A DNA stretch of 7,776 nucleotides, taken from assembly GCA_904398645.1 (NCBI GenBank), contig CAJFPH010000108.1, forward strand, positions 1 through 7,776, written 5' to 3'. Numbering within the stretch: position 1 is the first letter of the stretch; the number at the start of each line of letters is the position of its first letter. Source of the DNA: Allobutyricicoccus pentlandensis. GTDB lineage: Bacteria; Bacillota; Clostridia; Oscillospirales; QAMX01. A program made the translations under genes and the position numbers. The notes under the pieces were generated by a model, which ran no database searches, was not told where the DNA came from, and was given only the letters and a program-made list of their open reading frames with translations. Below, piece by piece: positions 1 to 5,243 of this stretch.

Positions 1-9
1 CCGTGATTT

Positions 10-31
10 GCCCGTATTTCCGGGCTTTTTT
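10..31 (+). terminator. Intrinsic terminator serving a plus-strand gene to the left
   Basis: A 5-bp GC stem (GCCCG at 10-14, CGGGC at 21-25) with a 6-nt loop is followed directly by six T on the plus strand (26-31). Read on the minus strand the hairpin has no T tract behind it, so it fits a plus-strand gene lying left of the window that converges on the SGNH/DUF4358 unit. The stem is short, so strength is uncertain. It may help stop minus-strand transcripts as a hairpin, but nothing shows this directly. Confidence 0.55.
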
Positions 32-57
32 GAGATAATCAGAGTTGTTTGGGGAAA

Positions 58-531
58 CTAAAAATGAGCGCTGTATAATTCCGTCATCTTCTCATGGTTG
101 GCCGAGACGAATAGTGCCGCATACAGTCCGCGTACGTCGACAGCACATTTCTGTGCAATTGCATAGTTTTCCGCGTCATAGCTCCTGCTCTGATTTAACA
201 CTTCCTGTAGACGGTTCTCTAATTTTTCGCGGATTCGTGTTAACGCTTCTTCATCCGTCGCCTTGACCATAATAATCTCATCCGGGAAAATGCCATTCAT
301 CGATACCAGCGAGGCCTGTTCCGCGATATCCGCAGCCTGTATCCCGTAGAGGTCTAAAAGATCCGAATCCGACATACGGGAGGCAGAATCCATCTCGACG
401 GCACTTTCAATTTCCGACAAAATTGCATCCAAAGAGACATCCGGTTCAGTCGCACCAGAGCATCCCGCACACAGGGTCACAAGCAGAGCCAAACAAATGG
501 CAACCGCCATATAACATCTCTTCACTAACAT
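58..531 (-). CDS. DUF4358-type lipoprotein
   Basis: Small predicted lipoprotein of 157 aa, function unknown. Residues 1-20 form a signal peptide (K4, R5, then a hydrophobic run) ending in LCAGC, with Cys24 as the likely lipidated residue, so it should be anchored on the outer face of the membrane. The mature part resembles DUF4358: a leader-proximal acidic helix, a 'PDEIIMVKA' strand at 83-91 followed by a long helix with 'ENRLQEVLNQSRSY' at 105-118, and a final small strand 'GLYAALFVSA' at 135-144. The ATG at 531 is chosen because AAGGAGG lies 5 nt upstream; an in-frame ATG at 576 would lie inside the preceding gene and would place 15 residues before the signal peptide. It starts 11 nt after the SGNH hydrolase stop, so the two are co-transcribed and probably act together at the cell envelope. 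The -3 lipobox residue is Cys rather than Leu, which is unusual but tolerated in Gram-positive lipoproteins. Confidence 0.82.
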   Translation of the reverse strand: MLVKRCYMAVAICLALLVTLCAGCSGATEPDVSLDAILSEIESAVEMDSASRMSDSDLLDLYGIQAADIAEQASLVSMNGIFPDEIIMVKATDEEALTRIREKLENRLQEVLNQSRSYDAENYAIAQKCAVDVRGLYAALFVSANHEKMTELYSAHF

Positions 532-542
532 CAATGCCTCCT

Positions 543-1487
543 TTATGCCGTATGTGTATAGAGATAGGCAATCCAAGCCTCGCAGGCAGCGTTTGTAAAA
601 TGGATTCCCATCCCGCCGAGAGATTTCGGATCACTGCAATATTCTGCCGGGAGATTTCCGTTTTCATCGCAAAGCGCCGCATACACATCAATAAAATAAT
701 AGCCGTTTTCTTCACAATATTGAAGCAGGCGTTCGTTATAGGCACGAATAATTTCATTGTTTAGGCTGGTCGTCTGAGAGTCCTCTGTCCGCGGCGTCAC
801 CGACTGAAAATAAAATACCACATCCGGACTTTTCTCCAAAATACGGGATATCACGGTCGTAAGGTTGGAAATCGTACCATCATACCGACCTCCCGCTATA
901 TCATTCATGCCCAGCATAATATAAAGCTTTTTGGCACCACAGGCGGCAATGGCGTCCTCCAGAAGCATCTTCGTTCCCTGATACGACGGATGCACCGACT
1001 CATCGCTAACCGGTCTGAGCGCATTGATATAACTGAAACTGCCTGCCGTCAGGAATTGCGCCTTTCCCAAAAAATTCTCATTCGTCTGCCGCATATCGCG
1101 GACATAATACTGTAATTTCAAGCTGACCGAGTCGCCAATGAAAACGGCATCGTCAAAGTACGAATCATCAACTCGTTCTGACTCCGGAACACCGCCAGGC
1201 ACAATCTCTATCGGGAGATCCGGTTCATCTTCACCGCCGAGATCCGGCTCCCCCTCCGAATCCGGATCTTCAACCTCCGGTTCCGGCTCCGGCTCAGGTT
1301 CTGGTTCGACCGTGTGCGGCAGTGTCATAACACCGACGGCATGCGGCAATCCATCATCTATAATTTTCCCCGTTTCATCATCTTTTATCTGAATCACATG
1401 CGTAGACATCGTGAGTATCCATATTAAAGTAACTAACTCCGCCAATACAAGTATCCATACCGGCAGCCTGCAAAAAAACCTCCGCAT
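543..1487 (-). CDS. Membrane-anchored SGNH/GDSL-family hydrolase with (EP)n linker
   Basis: Predicted extracytoplasmic esterase/acyl-hydrolase-like protein of 314 aa; substrate unknown. Order: short basic N-terminus, one TM anchor (about 9-27), an acidic proline-rich linker (about 56-105) with five consecutive EP pairs at 61-70, then an SGNH domain (about 112-312). Block I is FIGDSVS with the nucleophile Ser120, a Gly-containing block II is near G149, and block III is GMND with Asn195. The C-terminal block carries His296 in GGMGIHFT. The Asp usually found three residues before this His is Met293, so the Ser-His-Asp triad is not canonical. The start is the ATG at 1487, preceded by GGAG about 10 nt upstream; an in-frame stop (TAG) lies a little further upstream and excludes a longer form. 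It is first in a two-gene unit with a DUF4358 lipoprotein, a pairing that, as far as I recall, recurs in Clostridia and suggests modification of a cell-surface polymer. Role in acetyl-ester removal or transfer is inference. Confidence 0.87.
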   Translation of the reverse strand: MRRFFCRLPVWILVLAELVTLIWILTMSTHVIQIKDDETGKIIDDGLPHAVGVMTLPHTVEPEPEPEPEPEVEDPDSEGEPDLGGEDEPDLPIEIVPGGVPESERVDDSYFDDAVFIGDSVSLKLQYYVRDMRQTNENFLGKAQFLTAGSFSYINALRPVSDESVHPSYQGTKMLLEDAIAACGAKKLYIMLGMNDIAGGRYDGTISNLTTVISRILEKSPDVVFYFQSVTPRTEDSQTTSLNNEIIRAYNERLLQYCEENGYYFIDVYAALCDENGNLPAEYCSDPKSLGGMGIHFTNAACEAWIAYLYTHTA

Positions 1488-1520
1488 TGGGACAAATCTC
1501 CGTTTCCACTTCGCGCGCTC

Positions 1521-1554
1521 CTAGGGACCCATGTTTACAAAACCCTAGTTTACA
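1521..1554 (-). promoter_or_regulatory. Direct and inverted repeat in the SGNH leader (possible operator or RNA hairpin)
   Basis: Just downstream of the predicted start of transcription, the minus strand reads TGTAAACTAGGG (1543-1554), three T, then TGTAAACATGGG (1528-1539): a 12-nt direct repeat with a 15-nt period and two differences. The same stretch holds a 6-bp inverted repeat, CTAGGG/CCCTAG (1521-1526 and 1543-1548, loop 16 nt). It could be a repressor operator placed at about +7 to +33, or a leader RNA hairpin. No regulator is encoded nearby that can be assigned to it. Confidence 0.4.
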
Positions 1555-1567
1555 TAGTACATTATTT

Positions 1568-1595
1568 ATTATATTAGAAAATTCCCGTTTTGCAA
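1568..1595 (-). promoter_or_regulatory. Sigma-A-type promoter of the SGNH-DUF4358 unit
   Basis: On the minus strand, TTGCAA (1590-1595) and a perfect TATAAT (1568-1573) are separated by 16 nt of AT-rich DNA. Transcription would begin near 1561, giving a leader of about 73 nt before the ATG at 1487. This is the best promoter match in the window, and it lies in the gap after lrgB, separating the two units. Confidence 0.7.
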
Positions 1596-1629
1596 GCCAA
1601 ATTTAAAGATTCCGACGACTTTTGACACT

Positions 1630-1639
1630 CACCCGGGTG
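1630..1639. repeat. 10-bp perfect palindrome CACCCGGGTG
   Basis: Perfect GC-rich palindrome lying between the lrgB end and the SGNH promoter, with its near edge 34 nt upstream of the -35 box. It may be an upstream regulatory site or chance; no second copy was noticed in the window. Confidence 0.25.
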
Positions 1640-1642
1640 GCG

Positions 1643-1671
1643 AAAAACGAAGAGGAAACGCGCCTCACTTC
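1643..1671 (-). terminator. Probable lrgB terminator
   Basis: Read on the minus strand, GAAGTGAGG (bulged by two bases) pairs with CCTCTTC around a 7-nt loop and is followed by GTTTTT. It begins about 31 nt after the lrgB stop and precedes the SGNH promoter. The bulge makes it a weak hairpin, so some read-through is possible. Confidence 0.42.
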
Positions 1672-1702
1672 GAGCACTATATATGGGATTTACCGAATTG
1701 AT

Positions 1703-2395
1703 TCAGTACAATCCTGCAAAAACCGACGCTGCAAGCACGGTCAAAAGGCCGCAAACGACAATAGATAGGCTGCTGATCGCGCCCTCCTCTTCGCCAATTT
1801 CACGCGCACGCACAGTTCCAATCGCATGCGCCGCAGCGCCAATGGCCAAGCCAACCGCTGCAGGCTCCTTAATACGGAACAAACGGCAAAGCGATCGCGC
1901 GCAGATATTACCAAAAATTCCCGTAACCATAATTGCCGCTACCGTTAACGTCGGTATACCGCCCAGCTCGCCGGACAGGGCTATGCCAATCGCAGTAGTA
2001 ATCGATTTGGGCAACAGTGAAACGTACTGTTCATGCGACAGGCAAAACAGAGCGGATAACAGTAGAATAGAGGCAAGACTCGACAATACGCCCGCCAGCG
2101 TACCAGTCAAAATCGCACGCCAGTTCTTCTTCAGACGCTCATACTGTTCATATAGAGGAATTGCAAAACAGACCGTCGCCGGTGTCAAAAAATACGTGAT
2201 ATACTCTGCGCCTTTATTATATACGTCATAATCAATCCCCATAACCATTAAAACAAGGATGATGATAACGATGGCAATCAGCATTGGGTTAAAAATGGCG
2301 TATTTCCATCTCTTTTGAATTGCCGTACCAATCCAGTAGGCCAGAATGCTGATTACCGCGCCAAAAAAAACGCTTTCCGCAAAAAAATCAGTCAT
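1703..2395 (-). CDS. lrgB: LrgB/CidB-family membrane protein
   Basis: Large subunit of the LrgAB/CidAB pair, 230 aa, an integral membrane protein with several hydrophobic segments. Family-typical features: NPMLIAI at 36-42, LTPATVCFAIPLYEQ at 70-84, LLPKSITTAIGI at 127-138 and GTVRAREIGEEEGAISSLSI at 193-212. In staphylococci LrgAB was described as an antiholin system modulating murein hydrolases; related pairs are pyruvate uptake systems in Bacillus and Streptococcus, and the fused plant homologue PLGG1 carries glycolate/glycerate. The substrate here is not readable from sequence. The ATG at 2395 is preferred: GAGGTG lies 6 nt upstream. A GTG at 2404, three codons earlier, overlaps that site and is less likely. 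The gene overlaps lrgA by 8 bp (ATGACTGA), implying translational coupling. Length is normal for the family. Confidence 0.93.
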   Translation of the reverse strand: MTDFFAESVFFGAVISILAYWIGTAIQKRWKYAIFNPMLIAIVIIILVLMVMGIDYDVYNKGAEYITYFLTPATVCFAIPLYEQYERLKKNWRAILTGTLAGVLSSLASILLLSALFCLSHEQYVSLLPKSITTAIGIALSGELGGIPTLTVAAIMVTGIFGNICARSLCRLFRIKEPAAVGLAIGAAAHAIGTVRAREIGEEEGAISSLSIVVCGLLTVLAASVFAGLY

Positions 2396-2750
2396 TTTTG
2401 CCACCTCTTCTATGCCGTATCACAAATTGCGCCGTCCGGCCTGTTACCGCCAATACTATGACTGTTGTAACGACGGAGATCAAAGCCACATATAGAATCG
2501 CAATTCCCTGTTCCTGATAGATGTCCATAAAACCGACACAGGGACCGATAAACATAACCGGCATGGCATCCAGCAAGAAATCAGCGGCTTTTTTTATTTT
2601 TCTCAGAGGGATCAGTCCTGTTTTCAGGCATACAAACATTAGAACAAGACCATATATGCCTGCGGGAACGGGCAACGGAATCAGTGCATGTAAAATTTCA
2701 CCCACAAAAGTGACAAGCAAAATAACGCCAAACTGGAACACATACTCCAT
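2388..2750 (-). CDS. lrgA: LrgA/CidA-family membrane protein
   Basis: Small subunit of the LrgAB pair, 120 aa, with about four membrane segments (roughly 4-21, 30-44, 60-76, 83-104) and a basic C-terminal tail (RHRR at 112-115), as in the CidA/LrgA family. The family motif around the second segment is present as PLPVPAGIYGL (25-35), and MFIGPCVGFM (66-75) matches the conserved third segment. It is expected to form the membrane complex with LrgB. An open frame extends to a GTG at 2825, but the predicted promoter (-10 at 2793-2798) lies inside that extension and the family begins close to the ATG at 2750, so 2750 is chosen. The ribosome-binding site is weak (GAAG 5 nt upstream). No LytS/LytR or LysR regulator gene is seen alongside. 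Confidence 0.88.
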   Translation of the reverse strand: MEYVFQFGVILLVTFVGEILHALIPLPVPAGIYGLVLMFVCLKTGLIPLRKIKKAADFLLDAMPVMFIGPCVGFMDIYQEQGIAILYVALISVVTTVIVLAVTGRTAQFVIRHRRGGKND

Positions 2751-2792
2751 AACTTCTTCATATCTCACTTTCACACCGATAGTTCGAGGAAC

Positions 2793-2821
2793 AGTATAGC
2801 ATGGATTGTCGAAAAAGGAAA
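2793..2821 (-). promoter_or_regulatory. Extended -10 promoter of lrgAB
   Basis: Minus-strand TATACT (2793-2798) is preceded by TG one base upstream, giving an extended -10 (TGCTATACT). A weak -35, TTTCCT (2816-2821), is at 17-nt spacing. Transcription would begin near 2786, leaving a 36-nt leader before the lrgA ATG. It lies directly after the terminator of the HTH_42 gene, making lrgAB a separate unit. Confidence 0.6.
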
Positions 2822-2862
2822 GCACATCTTCCGGAGCTTTTTCTCCACACCGTACGTTTCAT

Positions 2863-2902
2863 AAAACAAGCTGCATCAAAATCACACGATTCAGATGCAG
2901 CT
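2863..2902 (-). terminator. Intrinsic terminator after the HTH_42 gene
   Basis: A perfect 9-bp inverted repeat, AGCTGCATC/GATGCAGCT (2869-2877 and 2894-2902), is extended by a second inner helix (AATC at 2880-2883 with GATT at 2888-2891, loop ACAC). On the minus strand it is followed by TGTTTTATG, a moderate T tract; the plus strand has none. It begins 17 nt after the stop of the HTH_42 gene. Confidence 0.72.
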
Positions 2903-2918
2903 AATTGAGCGGTAACCG

Positions 2919-3953
2919 CTACGCCTCTTGCCATATCACTTTTATCTGCTCTCCAAACAAACGTAATACCGTATCCAGTATTATTGCACAATCCTTCCCG
3001 TCTAATGACTGAAACGGCGTAATCAGTATCTTTTCCCTCTCTCGTTTCCATTTGCCAACAACTTTTCCGCGTAAAAGTATCGCCGGAAATACAATGCCCG
3101 AGAGGTTGAAGATTCCGCGTAAATACTCCGGCGGCAAAAACAAGCTGTCCCTCTTGTCATACCCCAGCAAAAGCGGGTCAAATCCGGCGAGCAGAATACA
3201 GCTCGGTATTTCTGCAAAATTCGATTCATGCCGGTCAATCCATAAAAACCGACGTCCCCCCGCCTCCAGTTCCTCTATGGGTAACGATTGCAAAAAACCG
3301 CGAATTTTCGTCTGCGTCATGCCAAGCAGATAAGCGGCATCACGCACAGTGGCCGGAGCATAGTGCGTAAAATACCGGCGGACCAACTCCCGTTCGGCGC
3401 ATTCCGGACTCATTGGCACAAACGGCTTACATAGCATAAACGACTTCTTTTCCTGTACACGGTAGCAAATTGCTCCTGACTCCGCAAGCGCCCGTATTGT
3501 GCCACCCCATTGGTCAAACACACTTGCGCTCTCCTCCTCCGTCATACCACGTGCCAGACAAATACGCTTCAACGCTTCCCGCTCACAGACGCCCTCTCTG
3601 ATTAAACGAAGAATCTCCTGGGCAAAATAGCGTTTTCGTTCGGCGGTGATATGGGGATCTTCTTCTAATGTATCCTGCGGACGGAGTGAATGCGGCGCGC
3701 CGTATAGAAAAAGCGGCAGATCGTCCTCCGCAAAAATATGCATGGTACCCCGCAAAGTCCAGCTCTTTACAAGCCCCTCACCCCATGCGTCATCGGGTAG
3801 TGCATCCGTACAGCGGATACGCAGCGCGTGACGGGCATTTGACAAAAACTGAGCCTGGATACCACAAAGACCATGCAAAACCGTAAATCTGTCACTCGGC
3901 TGCGTTAAATACTGGCGTGCCAATCTGATCATCTTAATTTCATGCTGTGTCAT
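2919..3953 (-). CDS. Winged-helix HTH_42 protein, AlkZ/YcaQ-like (putative DNA glycosylase)
   Basis: Cytoplasmic 344-aa protein of the HTH_42 (former DUF1006) family, which includes the DNA glycosylases AlkZ (azinomycin self-resistance) and E. coli YcaQ/AlkX that unhook interstrand crosslinks. Family landmarks occur in order: GIQAQ at 31-35, LVKSWTLRGTMHIF at 61-74, YFTHYAPATVRDAAYLLG at 194-211, LLAGFDPLLLGYDKRD at 254-269, and VVGKWKR at 298-304. Q33-A34-Q35 matches the catalytic Gln-X-Gln motif described for AlkZ; YcaQ has Asp in the second position. Many family members are annotated only as winged-helix proteins, and glycosylase activity here is inference. The ATG at 3953 overlaps the stop of the upstream NTPase gene by 4 bp (ATGA), and AAGGG lies about 10 nt upstream, so translation is coupled. 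It is the last gene of its unit, followed by a hairpin terminator. Full family length, no lesion seen. Confidence 0.85.
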   Translation of the reverse strand: MTQHEIKMIRLARQYLTQPSDRFTVLHGLCGIQAQFLSNARHALRIRCTDALPDDAWGEGLVKSWTLRGTMHIFAEDDLPLFLYGAPHSLRPQDTLEEDPHITAERKRYFAQEILRLIREGVCEREALKRICLARGMTEEESASVFDQWGGTIRALAESGAICYRVQEKKSFMLCKPFVPMSPECAERELVRRYFTHYAPATVRDAAYLLGMTQTKIRGFLQSLPIEELEAGGRRFLWIDRHESNFAEIPSCILLAGFDPLLLGYDKRDSLFLPPEYLRGIFNLSGIVFPAILLRGKVVGKWKREREKILITPFQSLDGKDCAIILDTVLRLFGEQIKVIWQEA

Positions 3954-4468
3954 ATCTGAATTCCCTTTGGCTGCAAATATGCATTGACCGCACGGCGGCT
4001 ATAAAAAATACGTGTTTTGTTTGGATATTGCTTTGCAATTTCAAGAAAAACACAGCGTTGTTTCCTCGCTCTGCCTTCCCAAAGAAGCCATCGGATAAAT
4101 TCCAGATCAAATTTTTCCGGACACCCCTCCGTCATGCTTTCCCGACTCATATGAGGACTTTTCAAAAAACGCCGCCAAGCGGAGACGAAACAAAAAAGAC
4201 GCGGTAAAAGCAACAGAAGGATCTCGTCTGCTTCTTCTAAGCGACGCGCAAAGCAATACTTTTGATAGTTGCCGTCGATCACCCAGCTATCGTGGGTATC
4301 TAAAAAATTCTGGACAAGAGCGACTCCCTCCTTAACGTTACGCTCCTGCCATCCAGGTAACCATTGCACAGTATCCAGATATAAAACTGGAGATCCGGCA
4401 TGTACGGCAAGTTGTTTTGCCAGCGTCGACTTACCTGCACCGCTATAACCCAGTACCGCAGTTTTCAT
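3950..4468 (-). CDS. FlaR-like P-loop NTPase (adenylate-kinase-like fold)
   Basis: Small cytoplasmic ATP/GTP-binding protein of 172 aa, of the group often labelled 'DNA topology modulation protein FlaR' or AAA-family ATPase; its substrate is unknown. Walker A is GYSGAGKST at 7-15. Other group signatures are YLDTVQWLPGW at 30-40, WVIDGNY at 62-68, a hydrophobic strand ending in LLLPR (86-90), a basic lid helix AWRR at 98-101, and MTEGCPEKFDLEFIRWLLW at 112-130. The layout resembles small-molecule or nucleotide kinases rather than DNA-translocating ATPases. The ATG at 4468 is chosen because AAGGGG lies about 6 nt upstream and the P-loop follows at once; an upstream in-frame ATG at 4534 has no ribosome site and would translate through a terminator hairpin. 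It overlaps the HTH_42 gene by 4 bp, so the two are co-translated. Confidence 0.85.
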   Translation of the reverse strand: MKTAVLGYSGAGKSTLAKQLAVHAGSPVLYLDTVQWLPGWQERNVKEGVALVQNFLDTHDSWVIDGNYQKYCFARRLEEADEILLLLLPRLFCFVSAWRRFLKSPHMSRESMTEGCPEKFDLEFIRWLLWEGRARKQRCVFLEIAKQYPNKTRIFYSRRAVNAYLQPKGIQI

Positions 4469-4491
4469 AATAGGCCCCTTCTCATAAATAT

Positions 4492-4525
4492 TTGAAAAAA
4501 GAAGACCTCTGCCAATAGCAGAGGT
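4492..4525 (-). terminator. Strong intrinsic terminator between the HAD gene and the NTPase gene
   Basis: A perfect 8-bp stem, ACCTCTGC/GCAGAGGT (4505-4512 and 4518-4525), has a 5-nt loop and is followed on the minus strand by CTTCTTTTTTC. It starts 28 nt after the HAD stop, so it ends the aspS unit. It also lies downstream of the predicted promoter for the NTPase gene and only about 24 nt before that gene's ATG, so it would act as an attenuator for that transcript. Confidence 0.82.
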
Positions 4526-4546
4526 ATAAATCATGAGTTTACAAAC

Positions 4547-4574
4547 ATCATATTTACATAACTCTATTTTGCAA
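4547..4574 (-). promoter_or_regulatory. Predicted promoter of the NTPase-HTH_42 unit
   Basis: On the minus strand, TTGCAA (4569-4574) and TATGAT (4547-4552) are 16 nt apart, the same -35 sequence and spacing as the SGNH promoter. It overlaps the 3' end of the HAD gene. Transcription would begin near 4540, so the leader would carry the 4492-4525 terminator. No space remains for a promoter downstream of that terminator. Confidence 0.5.
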
Positions 4575-5243
4575 AGCTGGAAATAATTCCTTCAACTCGG
4601 AAAGAGATGATATTTCTGCGTCCGCGCGGGCAAAACGATCATCCCAATCCGCATACTTGGAAAACCATACGGTTTGCATACCCACTCTACGTGGCGCGTC
4701 TATGTCGTTCGGTGGATAGTCCCCCACATAAACAATCTCCTGCGGCGCTAATTTCATCATGTCCGCCACATAGAAAAATGGATACGGGTCCGGCTTATCA
4801 GGTCCAATTTCACGAGTCGCTATCACAAATTCAAACCAGTCTCGAAAGCCAGCCACATCTACCTTACCCTGTTGTAACACAGCTGTTCCGTTTGTCAGAA
4901 TTCCGATACGGTAACCCATGCGCGAAAGTTCACACACGCATGAAGCTTCCGGCTCGCGGCAGGTACAGAACGGGTAATAAAAGTCCCACATAGACTGAAA
5001 TTCCTGATAATCCGCACTGTGTCGCCATCTACTTCTTTCCTGAAACGCAGAAAAGCATTCGCGCAAATCCGTATAGCCACTCTGAAAACATTCACAAAAC
5101 GCAGCGGCAATCTTCTCGTGTTCTGCCGGACGTTCTTTAAAATAAAACCTATTGACATAATAAGAAAGCTTCCGCAATGTCATACGGCGTACAATCAGCG
5201 TATTGTCCAGGTCAAAAACAACCGCTTTGCAATGTTCAAACAT
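4554..5243 (-). CDS. HAD-superfamily hydrolase (subfamily IA)
   Basis: Cytoplasmic haloacid-dehalogenase-type phosphatase of 229 aa; the substrate is not readable. All four HAD motifs are present: FDLDNTL at 10-16 (nucleophile Asp11, acid/base Asp13), ILTNGT at 115-120 (Thr117), GPDKPDP at 147-153 (Lys150), and VGDYPPNDIDA at 173-183 (Asp175, Asp180). A helical C1 cap lies between motifs I and II, as in YjjG-like phosphatases. The cap is oddly cysteine-rich, with CxC pairs at 50/52, 93/95 and 102/104. The ATG at 5243 gives an 8-bp overlap (ATGTTTGA) with the upstream membrane protein gene, the same arrangement as lrgA-lrgB; an ATG at 5258 (5 residues longer) is possible, and neither has a good ribosome site. 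It is the third and last gene of the aspS unit. A housekeeping metabolite-repair role would fit but is inference. Confidence 0.87.
   Translation of the reverse strand: MFEHCKAVVFDLDNTLIVRRMTLRKLSYYVNRFYFKERPAEHEKIAAAFCECFQSGYTDLRECFSAFQERSRWRHSADYQEFQSMWDFYYPFCTCREPEASCVCELSRMGYRIGILTNGTAVLQQGKVDVAGFRDWFEFVIATREIGPDKPDPYPFFYVADMMKLAPQEIVYVGDYPPNDIDAPRRVGMQTVWFSKYADWDDRFARADAEISSLSELKELFPALQNRVM

Noticed and set aside
1278..1307. Short tandem repeat considered as a CRISPR-like or intergenic repeat
   Set aside because: It is in-frame coding sequence for EP pairs, with no spacers.
1138..1392. Plus-strand frame encoding a Gly-Ser-rich repeat
   Set aside because: It is the antisense reading of the acidic EP linker of the SGNH hydrolase; the repeat is a by-product of the real coding frame.
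1488..1702. Possible small gene or small RNA in the largest gap
   Set aside because: No open frame with a ribosome site is seen; the gap is accounted for by the lrgB terminator, a palindrome, the SGNH promoter and its leader repeats.
1683..2231. 182-codon plus-strand frame opposite lrgB
   Set aside because: LrgB on the minus strand has clear family motifs throughout; the plus-strand product shows none.
2751..2825. N-terminal extension of lrgA from the GTG at 2825
   Set aside because: The predicted -10 box lies inside it and the LrgA family begins near the ATG at 2750.
4469..4534. N-terminal extension of the NTPase from the ATG at 4534
   Set aside because: It has no ribosome site, would translate through the terminator hairpin, and the ATG at 4468 has a good Shine-Dalgarno site right before the P-loop start.
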